Source: Ralstonia sp. UBA689 (GTDB taxonomy: Bacteria > Pseudomonadota > Gammaproteobacteria > Burkholderiales > Burkholderiaceae). From it: DNA of 64,000 bases. Both the position numbers and the translations under genes were made by a program. Below the pieces are notes generated by a model. It worked only from the letters and a program-made list of their open reading frames with translations, was not told the DNA's origin and ran no database searches. Within the stretch, counting starts at the first letter, position 1; each line of letters begins with the position of its first letter. Shown here piece after piece: positions 37,902 through 47,282 of the stretch. The DNA lies in the NCBI RefSeq assembly GCF_002298975.1, contig NZ_DBMV01000041.1, positions 72,210 through 136,209 on the forward strand, written 5' to 3'.

Positions 37902-39845
37902 TCAGGCCGCAACCGACTGCCGCTCCAGAATCGTCCCGGCCGCCAGGATGCGGTCGGTGTACTGGGCAATCGTGCCGCTGCGCTCGTCCAGCGTGTTGAG
38001 CAGCGCTTCGAGCTCGGCGATACGCGCTTCCAGCGTGTCGGTGGCCTCGTGAATGCGCTCGATCGAATCGACACGCTTGCGCAGCTGCTTCTGGTGGTCT
38101 CGCACCTGCGCTTCGAGCGGCGTCATGACCGACTTCAGCCAGATCTCGATGTCGCGGTTCATGTCCTGGAAGGTATCCAGCACGCGGCTGGCCACCGTCG
38201 AGAACGCACCGTGCACGAGTTGCGGCTTCGGACGGGTCAGGAAGCTGAACGCGCCAAAGTGGTTGTGCGCGAGCATCAGCGTTTCTTTCAGATCGGCGTC
38301 GTAGCGCGTGCCCAGGAAGCGCAGCGGCGGCGACAGCGTAAAGCCGTGCTCGGCGTTGAACTTCTTGTACATGCCGTCAACCATCTGGTGCAGTTGGTCG
38401 ATGCGGTTGGCCGCGTCGCGCACCAAGCCGGTCAGGTGGCCGAACAGCTTGTCCATGTCGTCGCGCAGGCCGCGCGAGAACACGCGCTCCTTCATCTTCT
38501 CGCGCGCCTCGCGCATCGTCGAGCGGATTTGCTTGAGTTGCACGCTCTTGATGATTTCCGCGCTATGGCGGCCGAATACCGTACGCAGCGCCTGGAACTT
38601 GGCGATGCTCTGCTCAAACTCTTCCTTTTCGCCCTGCACACGCATCAGCATGTGCTTGACCATCGTGTGGTTCTTGCCGCGCAGACCGCGTAACTCGAAC
38701 AACTGCTCGACGATGTCGCGGCGGCGCATCTGCAGCAGTTGCTGCGCACCGGCGGCCATATCCTTCACCGCCAGTTGCACCTGCTCGGTGACGATCTCGC
38801 GACGCTGTGGGATCAGTTGATCCGACAGCACCGACTCCAGCTCCAGCAGGCGGCTCTTGGCCAACAGCTCGTGATCATGACTGACCTTGGCCAGCAAACC
38901 CTTCTGCGCCGACACCGGATACACGCGCTCGACGTCGATGTCGAGCACCTGCGCCGTGGTCATGATCTGGCGGCTGACTTCGTTCTCGATTTCCTGCTCG
39001 GTCTTGAGCGGATCCCACAAGCCGTCGACCTTGTTGAGCACGGCGATGCAACCCTTGCGCTGGCCGCCACCCACGTGCGAACGCCACAGTTCGAGGTCGC
39101 TCTTGGTCACGCCGGCATCGGCGGCCAACACAAACACAACGACGTGCGCATCCGGAATCAGGCGCAGCGTCAACTCAGGCTCCGTACCGATGGCGTTCAG
39201 GCCCGGTGTATCCAGGATCACCAGCCCCTGCTTGAGCATGGGGTGCGGGAAATTGATGATCGCGTGGCGCCACTTCGAGACTTCCACCGTGCCGGCGGCA
39301 TCCACCGAAAACGCTGCGTCCGGATCGGCGTCGTTGTACAGGCCAAGCTGCTCGGCCTCTTCCTTGGGCACGCGCACGGTTTCCACCACGTGGCGGAAAG
39401 CTTCGAGCATGCCTTCGGGCGAAGACGGGTCGAGCGGTACCGACAGCCAGTGGCTCTCGGCATCGCGGAAATCAGCGGTGGAGGCGTCGTGCAGACGCGT
39501 CTCGATCGGCAGCAGGCGAATCGACGGCGCGTAGCTGTCGTCGTACATCAGCTCGGTCGGGCACATCGTGGTCCGGCCCGCCGACGACGGCAGAATGCGG
39601 CGGCCAAAGTCCGCAAAGAAGATGGCGTTGATCAGCTCGCTCTTGCCGCGAGAGAACTCGGCAATGAAGGCGACCTTGAGTTTGTCGCTGCGCAGGACGC
39701 CGCGAATGCGCTGGGCGCGCATGTCGGCCTGGGCGTCGTACAGCTCCTGGGCTTGCAGCCAGTCCTGGAATTCCCCCACCGACTGCAGTACCGCAGCGCG
39801 CCAGGCGCTGTACTGCTCGAACTGTGTGCTCAGTGTGTTGTTCAT
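37902..39845 (-). CDS. Bacterial dynamin-like GTPase
   Basis: A 647-residue protein. The GTPase domain has G1 in FIAEFSRGKSELINAIFF, the G2 Thr in SSAGRTTMCP, G3 in LVILDTPGLNAIG and G4 in VLNKVDGLW. The remaining two thirds are helical, with long coiled-coil-like stretches (DHQKQLRKRVDSIERIHEAT at the end), as in the dynamin superfamily. No transmembrane pair is obvious. Bacterial dynamins act in membrane remodelling or stress protection. It is a single gene between mutY and mutM, where pairs of dynamins are more usual elsewhere. Exact function unknown. Confidence 0.88.
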   Translation of the reverse strand: MNNTLSTQFEQYSAWRAAVLQSVGEFQDWLQAQELYDAQADMRAQRIRGVLRSDKLKVAFIAEFSRGKSELINAIFFADFGRRILPSSAGRTTMCPTELMYDDSYAPSIRLLPIETRLHDASTADFRDAESHWLSVPLDPSSPEGMLEAFRHVVETVRVPKEEAEQLGLYNDADPDAAFSVDAAGTVEVSKWRHAIINFPHPMLKQGLVILDTPGLNAIGTEPELTLRLIPDAHVVVFVLAADAGVTKSDLELWRSHVGGGQRKGCIAVLNKVDGLWDPLKTEQEIENEVSRQIMTTAQVLDIDVERVYPVSAQKGLLAKVSHDHELLAKSRLLELESVLSDQLIPQRREIVTEQVQLAVKDMAAGAQQLLQMRRRDIVEQLFELRGLRGKNHTMVKHMLMRVQGEKEEFEQSIAKFQALRTVFGRHSAEIIKSVQLKQIRSTMREAREKMKERVFSRGLRDDMDKLFGHLTGLVRDAANRIDQLHQMVDGMYKKFNAEHGFTLSPPLRFLGTRYDADLKETLMLAHNHFGAFSFLTRPKPQLVHGAFSTVASRVLDTFQDMNRDIEIWLKSVMTPLEAQVRDHQKQLRKRVDSIERIHEATDTLEARIAELEALLNTLDERSGTIAQYTDRILAAGTILERQSVAA

Positions 39846-40109
39846 CGTTCTGTCTTATTGTGTGCGCGCCCCGAAAACGCGCCCTCTCGGCATCGCTACT
39901 ACCGCCCCTACGGCACAGAAATGCACAAATTTAGGTGGAACGATACAGGGAACCGCCCTATTCCGGGAGAACTTTCCGCCGACTTCCGCAGCCCTGACAA
40001 TCAAGTGTTGCGGGATGCCATCGGCAGCCGGATACCCCCCTTCGAAATCCTTGCGAAATGGCGGGCGGATCGCTCCACCAGGCCCCGCACCGGGGCCCTG
40101 GCGAGCACT

Positions 40110-40973
40110 TCAGCGCTGGCAGGTAGGGCAGTAGAACGTGGAGCGCTGGCCCTGCACGATCTGGCGAATCGGTGTGCCGCACACGCGGCATGGCAGGCCC
40201 GCCCGGTCGTACACGAACGCTTCGAGTTGGAAATAACCGCTCTGGCCATCCGAACCGACAAAATCACGCAGCGTGCTGCCGCCCCGGGCAATGGCATCGG
40301 CGAGCGTGGCGCGAATGGCCTCGGCCAGCGCCGTGTAGCGCGGCCGGCTAATGCGCCCGGCGGCCGTGGTCGGCCGGATGCCGGCGCGGAACAGGCTTTC
40401 GGAGCAGTAGATGTTGCCCACGCCGACCACGATGTCGCCCGCCAGCAGCGCCGACTTGATGGCGACGCGTCGCCCTCGCGTGCGGGTGTACATCCAATCG
40501 CCGTCAAAACGCGCGTCGAACGGTTCGATGCCGAGGTTGCGCAGTAGCGGATGCTCGGCCAGGCCGGCCTCGTCGCCGGGATGCCAGAGCACCGCGCCAA
40601 AGCGGCGCGGATCGCGATAGCGCAACGTGATCGGAACGCCGGTTGCGTCGATCAGCTCGAGGTCGACGTGGTCATGCTGGCCGGGCGGCACGGGCGCCTC
40701 CAGCACGCGCAAGGTGCCTGTCATGCCGAGGTGGACCAGCAGCCAGCCGCCGGCGGCATCGGCGTGACTGGCATCGGGCATGCATTCGATGAGCAGGTAT
40801 TTGCCCCGGCGCAGCAACCGCGTGACAGTCAAGCCGGCAAGCAGACCGGGCAACGCCGGATCGATCGGCCAGCGCAGCCCGTGATGACGCACCACGGCGC
40901 GCACGATACGTCGCCCCGTAATATGCGGTAGCAACCCTAGGCGGGTGACCTCAACTTCCGGCAACTCAGGCAT
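40110..40973 (-). CDS. mutM: Formamidopyrimidine-DNA glycosylase
   Basis: The Fpg enzyme removes 8-oxoguanine and formamidopyrimidines, 287 residues. The catalytic N-terminus is MPELPEVEVTR (Pro2 forms the Schiff base), with Lys in RRGKYLLIE, the H2TH domain near GVGNIYCSESLFRAGI, and a C-terminal zinc finger CRVCGTPI...CPTCQR. The ATG at 40973 is required to place Pro2; a longer start is excluded on that ground. It shares the 8-oxoG repair pathway with mutY, encoded 2.3 kb to the left on the same strand. Confidence 0.97.
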   Translation of the reverse strand: MPELPEVEVTRLGLLPHITGRRIVRAVVRHHGLRWPIDPALPGLLAGLTVTRLLRRGKYLLIECMPDASHADAAGGWLLVHLGMTGTLRVLEAPVPPGQHDHVDLELIDATGVPITLRYRDPRRFGAVLWHPGDEAGLAEHPLLRNLGIEPFDARFDGDWMYTRTRGRRVAIKSALLAGDIVVGVGNIYCSESLFRAGIRPTTAAGRISRPRYTALAEAIRATLADAIARGGSTLRDFVGSDGQSGYFQLEAFVYDRAGLPCRVCGTPIRQIVQGQRSTFYCPTCQR

Positions 40974-41080
40974 CGAACCTCCGTTGCATGTGATGCTCCA
41001 ATTTTCTAACGCTGTCACGATGCGGGCGATTGTAGCGGTCAGGCTACAATGCCTCGAACCCCATCCGGAGCCTTGAGATC

Positions 41081-43018
41081 ATGTCCCACGCCTTCCCCCG
41101 TTCGTCCGCGACGCAACGCTCGCGACGATTTCCACGCAGCCAAGCGGCTTTGCTTGCCGCGCTGGTGGCGGGAGGGCTGGCAAGCCTGCCGACATGGGCG
41201 GCAAATGCTGTCACAGCACCGGCACTGATCGCTCAGGCAGCGCAGGAAAGCGGCGCCGGCAGCCGAGCAACCGCCCAGTTCGAGCGCTCGCGCCCGCGCG
41301 GCGGCCTGTTGAATTCGGAACGGTCGGACCTGCCATCGGTACCGCTCACCGGGGACATCATGTATCAAGTGCTGGCCGCTGAGGTGTCACTGCAGCGTGG
41401 CCAACCCGAGCCGGCGTACCGCGTCTACCTCGCCCTTGCGCAGGACACGCGCGACCCGCGCTTCGCCCAGCGGGCGACCGAGATCGCCTTCCTGACCCGC
41501 TCAGCCCCGCAGGCGCTCAGGGCATCCCGAGTGTGGGTCGAGCTATCGCCGACCTCGATGCAGGCGCGCCAGGTGCAGCAGCTCCTGCTGGTGGCCACAG
41601 GCCAATGGTCCGAAGTCGAGCCGATGCTGCAGGCGCAGTTGAACAAGATCTCGCCCGGCCAGCGTGCCGATGCCATCCTGCAACTGCAGCAGCAGATGTC
41701 CAAGAGCAACGACCCGGCCGGTGCCGTGACCGCGCTGCAGCACATCGTCGCGCATGACATGCAGCGCCCCGAGACGCATCTCGCCCTGGCACGCGCCAAG
41801 GTCGCGGCCAAGGACGTACGGGGCGCGCTGTCGGAGCTGGACACCGCACTCAAGCAGCGCCCCGGCTATGAAGAGGCCGCCATCCTGGCGGCCGAACTGC
41901 GCGCCGACGACAACCCCGACGCCGCCATTGCCGGCCTGCGCACCTTCCTGAAGGCTGCCCCTGCTTCCATCGACGGCCACCTGGCGCTTGCGCGCATGTA
42001 CCTCGTGCGCGACCAGCAGGACCAGGCCCGCTCCGAGTTCGAAGCGGTCAAGAAGATCGCCCCCAACGACGCCCGCATCACACTGGCGCTGGGCCTGCTG
42101 AACCTGCAGCAACGCCAGTACGACACGGCCGAGCGTTACCTGAAGGAATATGTCTCGCTGACCGCCAAGTCGCCCACGTTGAGCCCCGAGCCCGGTTATC
42201 AGGGCCTCGCCCAGCTTGCCGAAGAAAAGCGCGACTACGCCGGCGCACTCGCCTGGGTCGACAAGATCACCGGCTCGGCCAACGGCGATGCCGACGGCCA
42301 GATCGCACTAGCCGCGGGTATCAAGCGCGGCCAACTGCTTGGCAAGCTGCGCCGCATCGATGAAGCGCAGCAAGCCTTCGATGAACTCGTCGCCGATGCC
42401 GAAGACGTGCCAGACGGCCCGCGCCGCCAGGCCCTCATGGATGGCATCCGCCAGGCCGAGATCGGCATGCTGATGGACGCCAAGGCCTATGGCCGCGCCC
42501 GCGCCCGCGTCAACGAACTGCTGAAGAACGACCCGGACAACGTCGAATACACGTATCAACTGTCGATGCTCGAAGAACACGACGGCCACTACGACAACAT
42601 GGAAACCTTGCTGCGCAAGGTGATCGACCTGCGCCCGGGCCAAGCCATCGGCTACAACGCGCTCGGCTACTCGCTGGCCGATCGCAACGTGCGCCTGCAG
42701 GAGGCGCAGGAGCTGTTGGAGAAGGCCGTGTCGCTGGCCCCGGACGATCCCTACATCGCCGACAGCCTCGGCTGGGTCAAATACCGCCGCGGCGATCTGC
42801 CCGCCGCCACCGACATCCTCAAGAAAGCATGGGCCGCCGCCCCGCAAGCCGAGATCGGCGCGCACCTGGGCGAAGTGCTGTGGCAGTCGGGCAAGCAGGA
42901 CGATGCACGCCAGATATGGACGGAAGCCGCCAAGCTCGACATCAACGATGCCACCCTGCGCGAGACACTGCGCCGCTTTGGCCAGCCAATCCCCGACGTG
43001 CCCATGAGCGCGAACTGA
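41081..43018 (+). CDS. TPR-repeat protein, exported
   Basis: A 645-residue protein with a signal peptide (ALLAALVAGGLASLPTWAA) and many tetratricopeptide repeats from about residue 95 to the end. Typical units are THLALARAKVAAKDVRGALS, DGHLALARMYLVRDQQDQAR and DSLGWVKYRRGDLPAATDIL. Such proteins scaffold complexes in the periplasm. Its stop overlaps the lolB start (TGATG), so the two are translationally coupled; a TPR gene directly before lolB is common in beta-proteobacteria. A role in lipoprotein sorting or envelope assembly is suggested only by that linkage. Confidence 0.9.
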   Translation: MSHAFPRSSATQRSRRFPRSQAALLAALVAGGLASLPTWAANAVTAPALIAQAAQESGAGSRATAQFERSRPRGGLLNSERSDLPSVPLTGDIMYQVLAAEVSLQRGQPEPAYRVYLALAQDTRDPRFAQRATEIAFLTRSAPQALRASRVWVELSPTSMQARQVQQLLLVATGQWSEVEPMLQAQLNKISPGQRADAILQLQQQMSKSNDPAGAVTALQHIVAHDMQRPETHLALARAKVAAKDVRGALSELDTALKQRPGYEEAAILAAELRADDNPDAAIAGLRTFLKAAPASIDGHLALARMYLVRDQQDQARSEFEAVKKIAPNDARITLALGLLNLQQRQYDTAERYLKEYVSLTAKSPTLSPEPGYQGLAQLAEEKRDYAGALAWVDKITGSANGDADGQIALAAGIKRGQLLGKLRRIDEAQQAFDELVADAEDVPDGPRRQALMDGIRQAEIGMLMDAKAYGRARARVNELLKNDPDNVEYTYQLSMLEEHDGHYDNMETLLRKVIDLRPGQAIGYNALGYSLADRNVRLQEAQELLEKAVSLAPDDPYIADSLGWVKYRRGDLPAATDILKKAWAAAPQAEIGAHLGEVLWQSGKQDDARQIWTEAAKLDINDATLRETLRRFGQPIPDVPMSAN

Positions 43019-43641
43019 TGGCGTTGCAGCGAAGTTTGCCAATCGCGCGTGCGCTCGGCGCGCTGATGCTGGGTGCCGCCTGCACGGTGTTTTCCGGTTG
43101 CGCGAGCTTGCGCCCAGCCAACGACCTGTTCGCCGGAGCGCAGGATACCGACGCCACCATCACGCGCTACCAGGGCCGCTTCTCCGCACGCTACATGCAG
43201 GGCAACGCCGAGCAGAGCGCGGTGGGTAGCTTCCTGTGGCGCGAGCGCGGAACGGATGTGCAGCTTGAGTTGATGTCGCCGCTGGGCCAGACGCTGGCCA
43301 TCGTCAGTCAGAGCCCGCAAGGTGCGACGCTCGAACTGCCCAACCAGCCGCCACGCCGGGCGCCCGAGGTCGATACGTTGATGCAGGACGCGCTCGGTTT
43401 CTCGCTGCCGGTGTCGGGCCTGCGCGACTGGCTGCGCGCCCGTCCTGCCCCTGACACGCCCGCCCGCGTTGCGCGTGACGCGCAATCGCGCCCCGAGACC
43501 ATCGTGCAGAACGGTTGGACCGTGCACTACGTCGCCTGGGCGGACGATGCGTCGGCCGACGCACGCATCCGCCGGCTCGATCTCGATCGCCCACAAGGGA
43601 CCAATGGGCCGCTTTCGGTGCGGCTCGTGCTGGATCCCTAA
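43018..43641 (+). CDS. lolB: Outer-membrane lipoprotein receptor LolB
   Basis: A 207-residue lipoprotein that inserts lipoproteins into the outer membrane. The lipobox is VFSGC (Cys about 24), with no Asp at +2, in line with outer-membrane sorting. The mature beta-barrel has RYQGRFSARYMQG near its start and LLW-type strands later (FLWRERGTDVQLELMSPLGQ). The ATG shares a base with the TPR gene stop. ispE follows after 27 bases, a conserved lolB-ispE-prs order. Confidence 0.93.
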   Translation: MALQRSLPIARALGALMLGAACTVFSGCASLRPANDLFAGAQDTDATITRYQGRFSARYMQGNAEQSAVGSFLWRERGTDVQLELMSPLGQTLAIVSQSPQGATLELPNQPPRRAPEVDTLMQDALGFSLPVSGLRDWLRARPAPDTPARVARDAQSRPETIVQNGWTVHYVAWADDASADARIRRLDLDRPQGTNGPLSVRLVLDP

Positions 43642-43668
43642 TCCATCCTGCGCCGTCATCGTATCGTC

Positions 43669-44538
43669 ATGTCTTCCGCGCCCACCGAGTTGCGCGACTG
43701 TCCCGCGCCCGCCAAGCTCAATCTCTTCTTGCACGTGGTCGGCCGTCGAGCCGACGGCTACCATCTGTTGCAGACCGTCTTCCAGTTGATTGACTGGTGT
43801 GACACGCTGCACTTCGCGCGTCGCACCGACGGCCGCCTCGTGCGCACCACTGACATCCCCGGCGTGCCGGCTGACGACGATCTCGTGATCCGCGCCGCAC
43901 GCCTGCTGCAGGCCGAAACCGGCTGCACGTACGGCGCCGACATCGCGATCGAGAAACACCTGCCGATGGGTGGCGGCCTCGGCGGCGGCTCGTCCGACGC
44001 GGCCACGACGCTGCTCGCACTCAACCGCCTGTGGGGCCTCGATCTGCCGCGTGCGACGTTGATGGCGTTGGGCCTGAGACTCGGCGCCGACGTGCCCTTT
44101 TTCGTGTTCGGCCAGAACGCCTTCGCCGAGGGCATCGGCGAACAGCTCACGCCCGTCACGCTGCCGCCCGCCACGTTCGTGGTCATCTATCCGCGCGTGC
44201 ATGTACCCACCCCCGCAATTTTTTCCGATGAAGGGTTGACACGCGATACGCCACTCACCATAATTACGGACTTTCCTGACCAACAAATTGTTTTCGCTTA
44301 CGGTCGCAACGACCTGCAAGCAGTGGCGGAAAGGAAATACGGCGAAATCGCCCGAGCACTTGTCTGGCTGCGTCAATTCAGCCCTCTGGCAAGAATGACC
44401 GGATCCGGCGCCTGCGTGTTTGCTCCGTTCGACAACGTCGAGCATGCGCAAGCGGTAGCGGATCAGGTGCCTTCCGAATGGGAAGGTCGGTGTGCGGCAG
44501 GTCTGACGCATCACCCGCTCGCAAGATTTGCTGTGTAA
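43669..44538 (+). CDS. ispE: 4-diphosphocytidyl-2-C-methyl-D-erythritol kinase
   Basis: A GHMP kinase of the MEP isoprenoid pathway, 289 residues. Motif 1 is CPAPAKLNLFLHVVGRRADG, the ATP loop is LPMGGGLGGGSSDAATTLLA, and the third motif is ARMTGSGACVFAPF. The 3' third of the gene (44210-44380) is poorer in GC than the rest, but the protein stays conserved. It is followed after 50 bases by tRNA-Gln. Confidence 0.96.
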   Translation: MSSAPTELRDCPAPAKLNLFLHVVGRRADGYHLLQTVFQLIDWCDTLHFARRTDGRLVRTTDIPGVPADDDLVIRAARLLQAETGCTYGADIAIEKHLPMGGGLGGGSSDAATTLLALNRLWGLDLPRATLMALGLRLGADVPFFVFGQNAFAEGIGEQLTPVTLPPATFVVIYPRVHVPTPAIFSDEGLTRDTPLTIITDFPDQQIVFAYGRNDLQAVAERKYGEIARALVWLRQFSPLARMTGSGACVFAPFDNVEHAQAVADQVPSEWEGRCAAGLTHHPLARFAV

Positions 44539-44588
44539 GGTTTGCAGTTATCGCTTCTGCAATGGAGGCGGTAACCGATAGGTTGTGT

Positions 44589-44665
44589 AGGGGCGTCGCC
44601 AAGCTGGTTAAGGCACCGGATTTTGATTCCGGCATGCGTAGGTTCGAATCCTTCCGCCCCTGCCA
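44589..44665 (+). tRNA. tRNA-Gln (anticodon TTG)
   Basis: A complete cloverleaf: acceptor AGGGGCG with CGCCCCT, anticodon stem CCGGA/TCCGG enclosing a 7-base loop with TTG at 44623-44625, T arm with GGTTCGAATCC, and an encoded CCA at 44663-44665. It lies between ispE and prs, a frequent site for this tRNA in beta-proteobacteria. Confidence 0.97.
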
Positions 44666-44747
44666 TTTTCTTCCTCATGTTCCCAGCAATAGCCCGGTTG
44701 GTGCTTTAACTGACCGGCGCGTCTGAAGTCGAAAAACAGGTGCCCCG

Positions 44748-45698
44748 ATGAGCAGCGAAGGCTTGATGGTTTTTACCGGCAACGCCAACCCGAAACTCGC
44801 AGAAGCTGTCGTCAAGCATCTAGGCATTCCGCTCGGCAAGGCTCTCGTGGGCCGCTTCTCCGACGGTGAAGTCCAGGTCGAAATCCAGGAGAACGTGCGC
44901 GGCAAGCACGTGTTCATCCTGCAATCCACCTGCGCCCCAACCAACGACAACCTGATGGAATTGATGGTGATGGTCGACGCGCTCAAGCGCGCGTCTGCCC
45001 GCCGCATCACGGCCGCCATCCCCTACTTCGGCTATGCCCGCCAGGACCGCCGCCCGCGTTCGGCGCGCGTGGCCATCTCCGCCAAGGTGGTAGCCAACAT
45101 GCTGGAAGTCGCCGGTGTCGAGCGCGTGCTGACGATGGACCTCCACGCTGACCAGATCCAGGGTTTCTTCGACATTCCGGTCGACAACATCTACGCATCG
45201 CCGATCCTTCTCGAAGACCTGCGCAAGAAGAACTACGACAACCTGCTGGTGGTGTCGCCGGACGTCGGCGGCGTGGTGCGCGCGCGCGCACTGGCCAAGC
45301 AGCTCAACACCGACCTGGCGATCATCGACAAGCGCCGCCCCAAGGCCAACGTGGCCGAGGTGATGAACATCATCGGTGAAGTCGAAGGCCGTAACTGCGT
45401 GATCATGGATGACATGATCGACACCGGCGGCACGCTGTGCAAAGCTGCCCAGGTGCTCAAGGAACGTGGCGCCAAGCAGGTGTTCTCGTACTGCACGCAT
45501 CCAGTGCTGTCGGGTGGTGCAGCGGCCCGCATTGCAGATTCGATGCTGGACGAAGTGGTCGTGACCGACACGATTCCGCTGCGCGAAGACGCCCTCAAGT
45601 GCGGCAAGATTCGCCAACTGTCGACAGCGCCGCTGCTGGCCAGCACCTTCACCCGTATCGTCAAGGGCGAATCGATCATGGAGCTGTTTGCCGAATGA
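44748..45698 (+). CDS. prs: Ribose-phosphate pyrophosphokinase
   Basis: Makes PRPP from ribose 5-phosphate and ATP, 316 residues. Conserved blocks are FTGNANPKLAEAVVKHLGI, PYFGYARQDRRPRSARVAIS (ATP loop), MDLHADQIQGFFDIPVDNIY, and the PRPP-binding loop VIMDDMIDTGGTL. It feeds purine, pyrimidine and NAD synthesis, and the PRPP used by Apt, encoded elsewhere in this window. It is followed by rplY. Confidence 0.98.
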   Translation: MSSEGLMVFTGNANPKLAEAVVKHLGIPLGKALVGRFSDGEVQVEIQENVRGKHVFILQSTCAPTNDNLMELMVMVDALKRASARRITAAIPYFGYARQDRRPRSARVAISAKVVANMLEVAGVERVLTMDLHADQIQGFFDIPVDNIYASPILLEDLRKKNYDNLLVVSPDVGGVVRARALAKQLNTDLAIIDKRRPKANVAEVMNIIGEVEGRNCVIMDDMIDTGGTLCKAAQVLKERGAKQVFSYCTHPVLSGGAAARIADSMLDEVVVTDTIPLREDALKCGKIRQLSTAPLLASTFTRIVKGESIMELFAE

Positions 45699-45722
45699 TT
45701 CGGCTGGCGCCAGGGTTCCTGT

Positions 45723-45728
45723 TATAAT
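45723..45728 (+). promoter_or_regulatory. rplY: Candidate -10 element before rplY
   Basis: TATAAT sits 25 bases after the prs stop, suggesting a separate rplY promoter besides read-through from prs. The -35 hexamer at the right distance is weak. Confidence 0.4.
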
Positions 45729-45780
45729 TCAAAGCTTTACTGCAGAAAACGTCGGCTAGACGGGACTTTTGCAGTGTTTG

Positions 45781-45836
45781 CGGGGCGCAATGTTGCGCCC
45801 CGTTCACCAGACGGCTTGGTCGCGAGTCGTCTTTTT
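45781..45836 (+). promoter_or_regulatory. rplY: Two-hairpin leader before rplY, second hairpin terminator-like
   Basis: The first hairpin is CGGGGCGCAA/TTGCGCCCCG at 45781-45802. The second has AGACGGC pairing with GTCGTCT (one mismatch) at 45809-45832 and then a short T run, ending just before the ribosome site of rplY. The order hairpin, terminator-like hairpin, start codon suits attenuation of rplY, or simply a terminator for prs. Confidence 0.5.
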
Positions 45837-45850
45837 CGTTTGGAGCAATC

Positions 45851-46471
45851 ATGAAAGTTGTCGCTTTCGAGCGTAGCGTTCAGGGCACTGGTGCGAGCCG
45901 CCGCCTGCGCAATGCCGGCAAGACCCCGGCCATCATTTACGGTGGCGGTGCTGAGCCGAAGATGATCGAACTCGATCACAACGCGCTGTATCACGCGCTG
46001 AAGAAGGAAGCCTTCCACTCGTCGATCCTCGACATCGAAGTGGCTGGCAAGGTGGAAAAGGCACTGCTGCGCGATTTCCAACTGCACCCGTTCAAGCAGT
46101 TGGTTCTGCACGTCGACTTCCAACGCGTGTCGGCCAAGGAAAAGGTCCACGTCAAGGTGCCGCTGCACTTCAAGAACCAGGAGAATGCGCCGGGCGTGAA
46201 GCTGGGCCACGGTATCGTCAACCACATCCTGAACGACGTTGAAGTGTCGTGCCTGCCGGCCGACCTGCCCGAGTTCGTCGAAGTGGACCTGGGTGCCCTG
46301 GAAATTGGCCAGACCCTGCACATCTCCGACCTGAAGCTGCCGAAGGGCGTGACCATCCTCACCCACGGTGGCGATGAGAACCCGGCCGTGGCCAACATCA
46401 GCGTGCCGGCCGGCGAAAAGGCTGCTGCCGCTGAAGGCGCCGCCGAAAGCGAAAGCAAGCCGGCAGCCTAA
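45851..46471 (+). CDS. rplY: 50S ribosomal protein L25/general stress protein Ctc
   Basis: A 206-residue long-form L25 (TL5/CTC type). Residues 1-95 form the 5S rRNA-binding domain (GASRRLRNAGKTPAIIYGGG, LRDFQLHPFKQLVLHVDFQR) and residues 96-185 the beta-rich C-terminal domain. The Ala/Glu-rich tail is disordered. It lies between prs and pth, the common order in beta-proteobacteria, and is closed by a terminator. Confidence 0.97.
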   Translation: MKVVAFERSVQGTGASRRLRNAGKTPAIIYGGGAEPKMIELDHNALYHALKKEAFHSSILDIEVAGKVEKALLRDFQLHPFKQLVLHVDFQRVSAKEKVHVKVPLHFKNQENAPGVKLGHGIVNHILNDVEVSCLPADLPEFVEVDLGALEIGQTLHISDLKLPKGVTILTHGGDENPAVANISVPAGEKAAAAEGAAESESKPAA

Positions 46472-46507
46472 GGTTGCCGCACCGTCGCACCAATGGGTGC
46501 GACACGG

Positions 46508-46543
46508 AAAAGCCCGTCGAGCCTGTCTCGCCGGGCTTTTTTT
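46508..46543 (+). terminator. Rho-independent terminator after rplY
   Basis: AAAAGCCCG and CGGGCTTTT pair around a 15-base loop and continue into a T run. It lies 36 bases after the rplY stop. Confidence 0.9.
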
Positions 46544-46655
46544 CTGCCCGTATTTCCTGCCTGGCCGCACGACCTCCTCTCTATTGGCGTGGCGAAAGCG
46601 GCTATGCTTGTACGATCAAGGGGCGCCTCCTGCACCTCACCCTGATACGAATTGC

Positions 46656-47258
46656 ATGATCAAACTCATCGTCGGGCTCGGCAATCCGGGCGCCGAATAC
46701 GCGGCCACGCGACACAACGCCGGCTTCTGGCTGGTCGACCAGCTCGCGCGCATCAGCAACATCACGCTGCGCAACGAAACGCGCTTCCACGGCTACGCGG
46801 GGCGCGCCAACCTGTGGGGCCACGAGGTGTGGCTGCTACAGCCGCAGACGTTCATGAACCGCTCGGGCCTCTCCACCGTGGCCCTCGCCCGCTTCTACAA
46901 AGTCATGCCCGACGAGATCCTGGTCGTGCATGACGAACTGGACCTCCCGCCAGGGGCGGTCAAGCTCAAGCTCGGCGGCGGATCGGGCGGGCACAACGGC
47001 CTGAAGGACATCGCAGCGCACCTGACCACGCAGCAGTTCTGGCGACTGCGGCTGGGGATCGGTCATCCGCGCAACCTGTTGCCGCCGGGCACAGCGCCGT
47101 CCGGCCAGCATGATGTCGCCAACTTCGTGCTGAAAGCGCCCCGCAAGGAAGAGCAGGAACAGATCGACCGTGCCATCGATCGGAGCCTGGACGCATTGCC
47201 CGACCTGGTTGCCGGCAACGCAGAAAAGGCCATGATGCGCCTGCATACCGCTGGCTGA
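46656..47258 (+). CDS. pth: Peptidyl-tRNA hydrolase
   Basis: Recycles peptidyl-tRNA released from ribosomes, 200 residues. The active-site His is in YAATRHNAGFW, with conserved QPQTFMNRSG, VVHDELDLPPG and GGSGGHNGLKDI. The frame is open upstream through rplY's end, but MIKLIVGLGNPG at 46656 is the family start. A DUF4124 gene follows after 24 bases. Confidence 0.97.
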   Translation: MIKLIVGLGNPGAEYAATRHNAGFWLVDQLARISNITLRNETRFHGYAGRANLWGHEVWLLQPQTFMNRSGLSTVALARFYKVMPDEILVVHDELDLPPGAVKLKLGGGSGGHNGLKDIAAHLTTQQFWRLRLGIGHPRNLLPPGTAPSGQHDVANFVLKAPRKEEQEQIDRAIDRSLDALPDLVAGNAEKAMMRLHTAG

Positions 47259-47282
47259 TTCGCCAACACCAAGGACACCGCA

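Noticed and set aside
40411..40931. Open frames antisense to mutM and other GC-rich genes
   Set aside because: They have no ribosome site, no domain and no conservation signal, while the opposite strand carries complete catalytic motifs.
44210..44380. Lower-GC stretch at the end of ispE as a sign of transfer or frameshift
   Set aside because: The protein remains in frame with conserved GHMP motif 3, so it is ordinary local variation.
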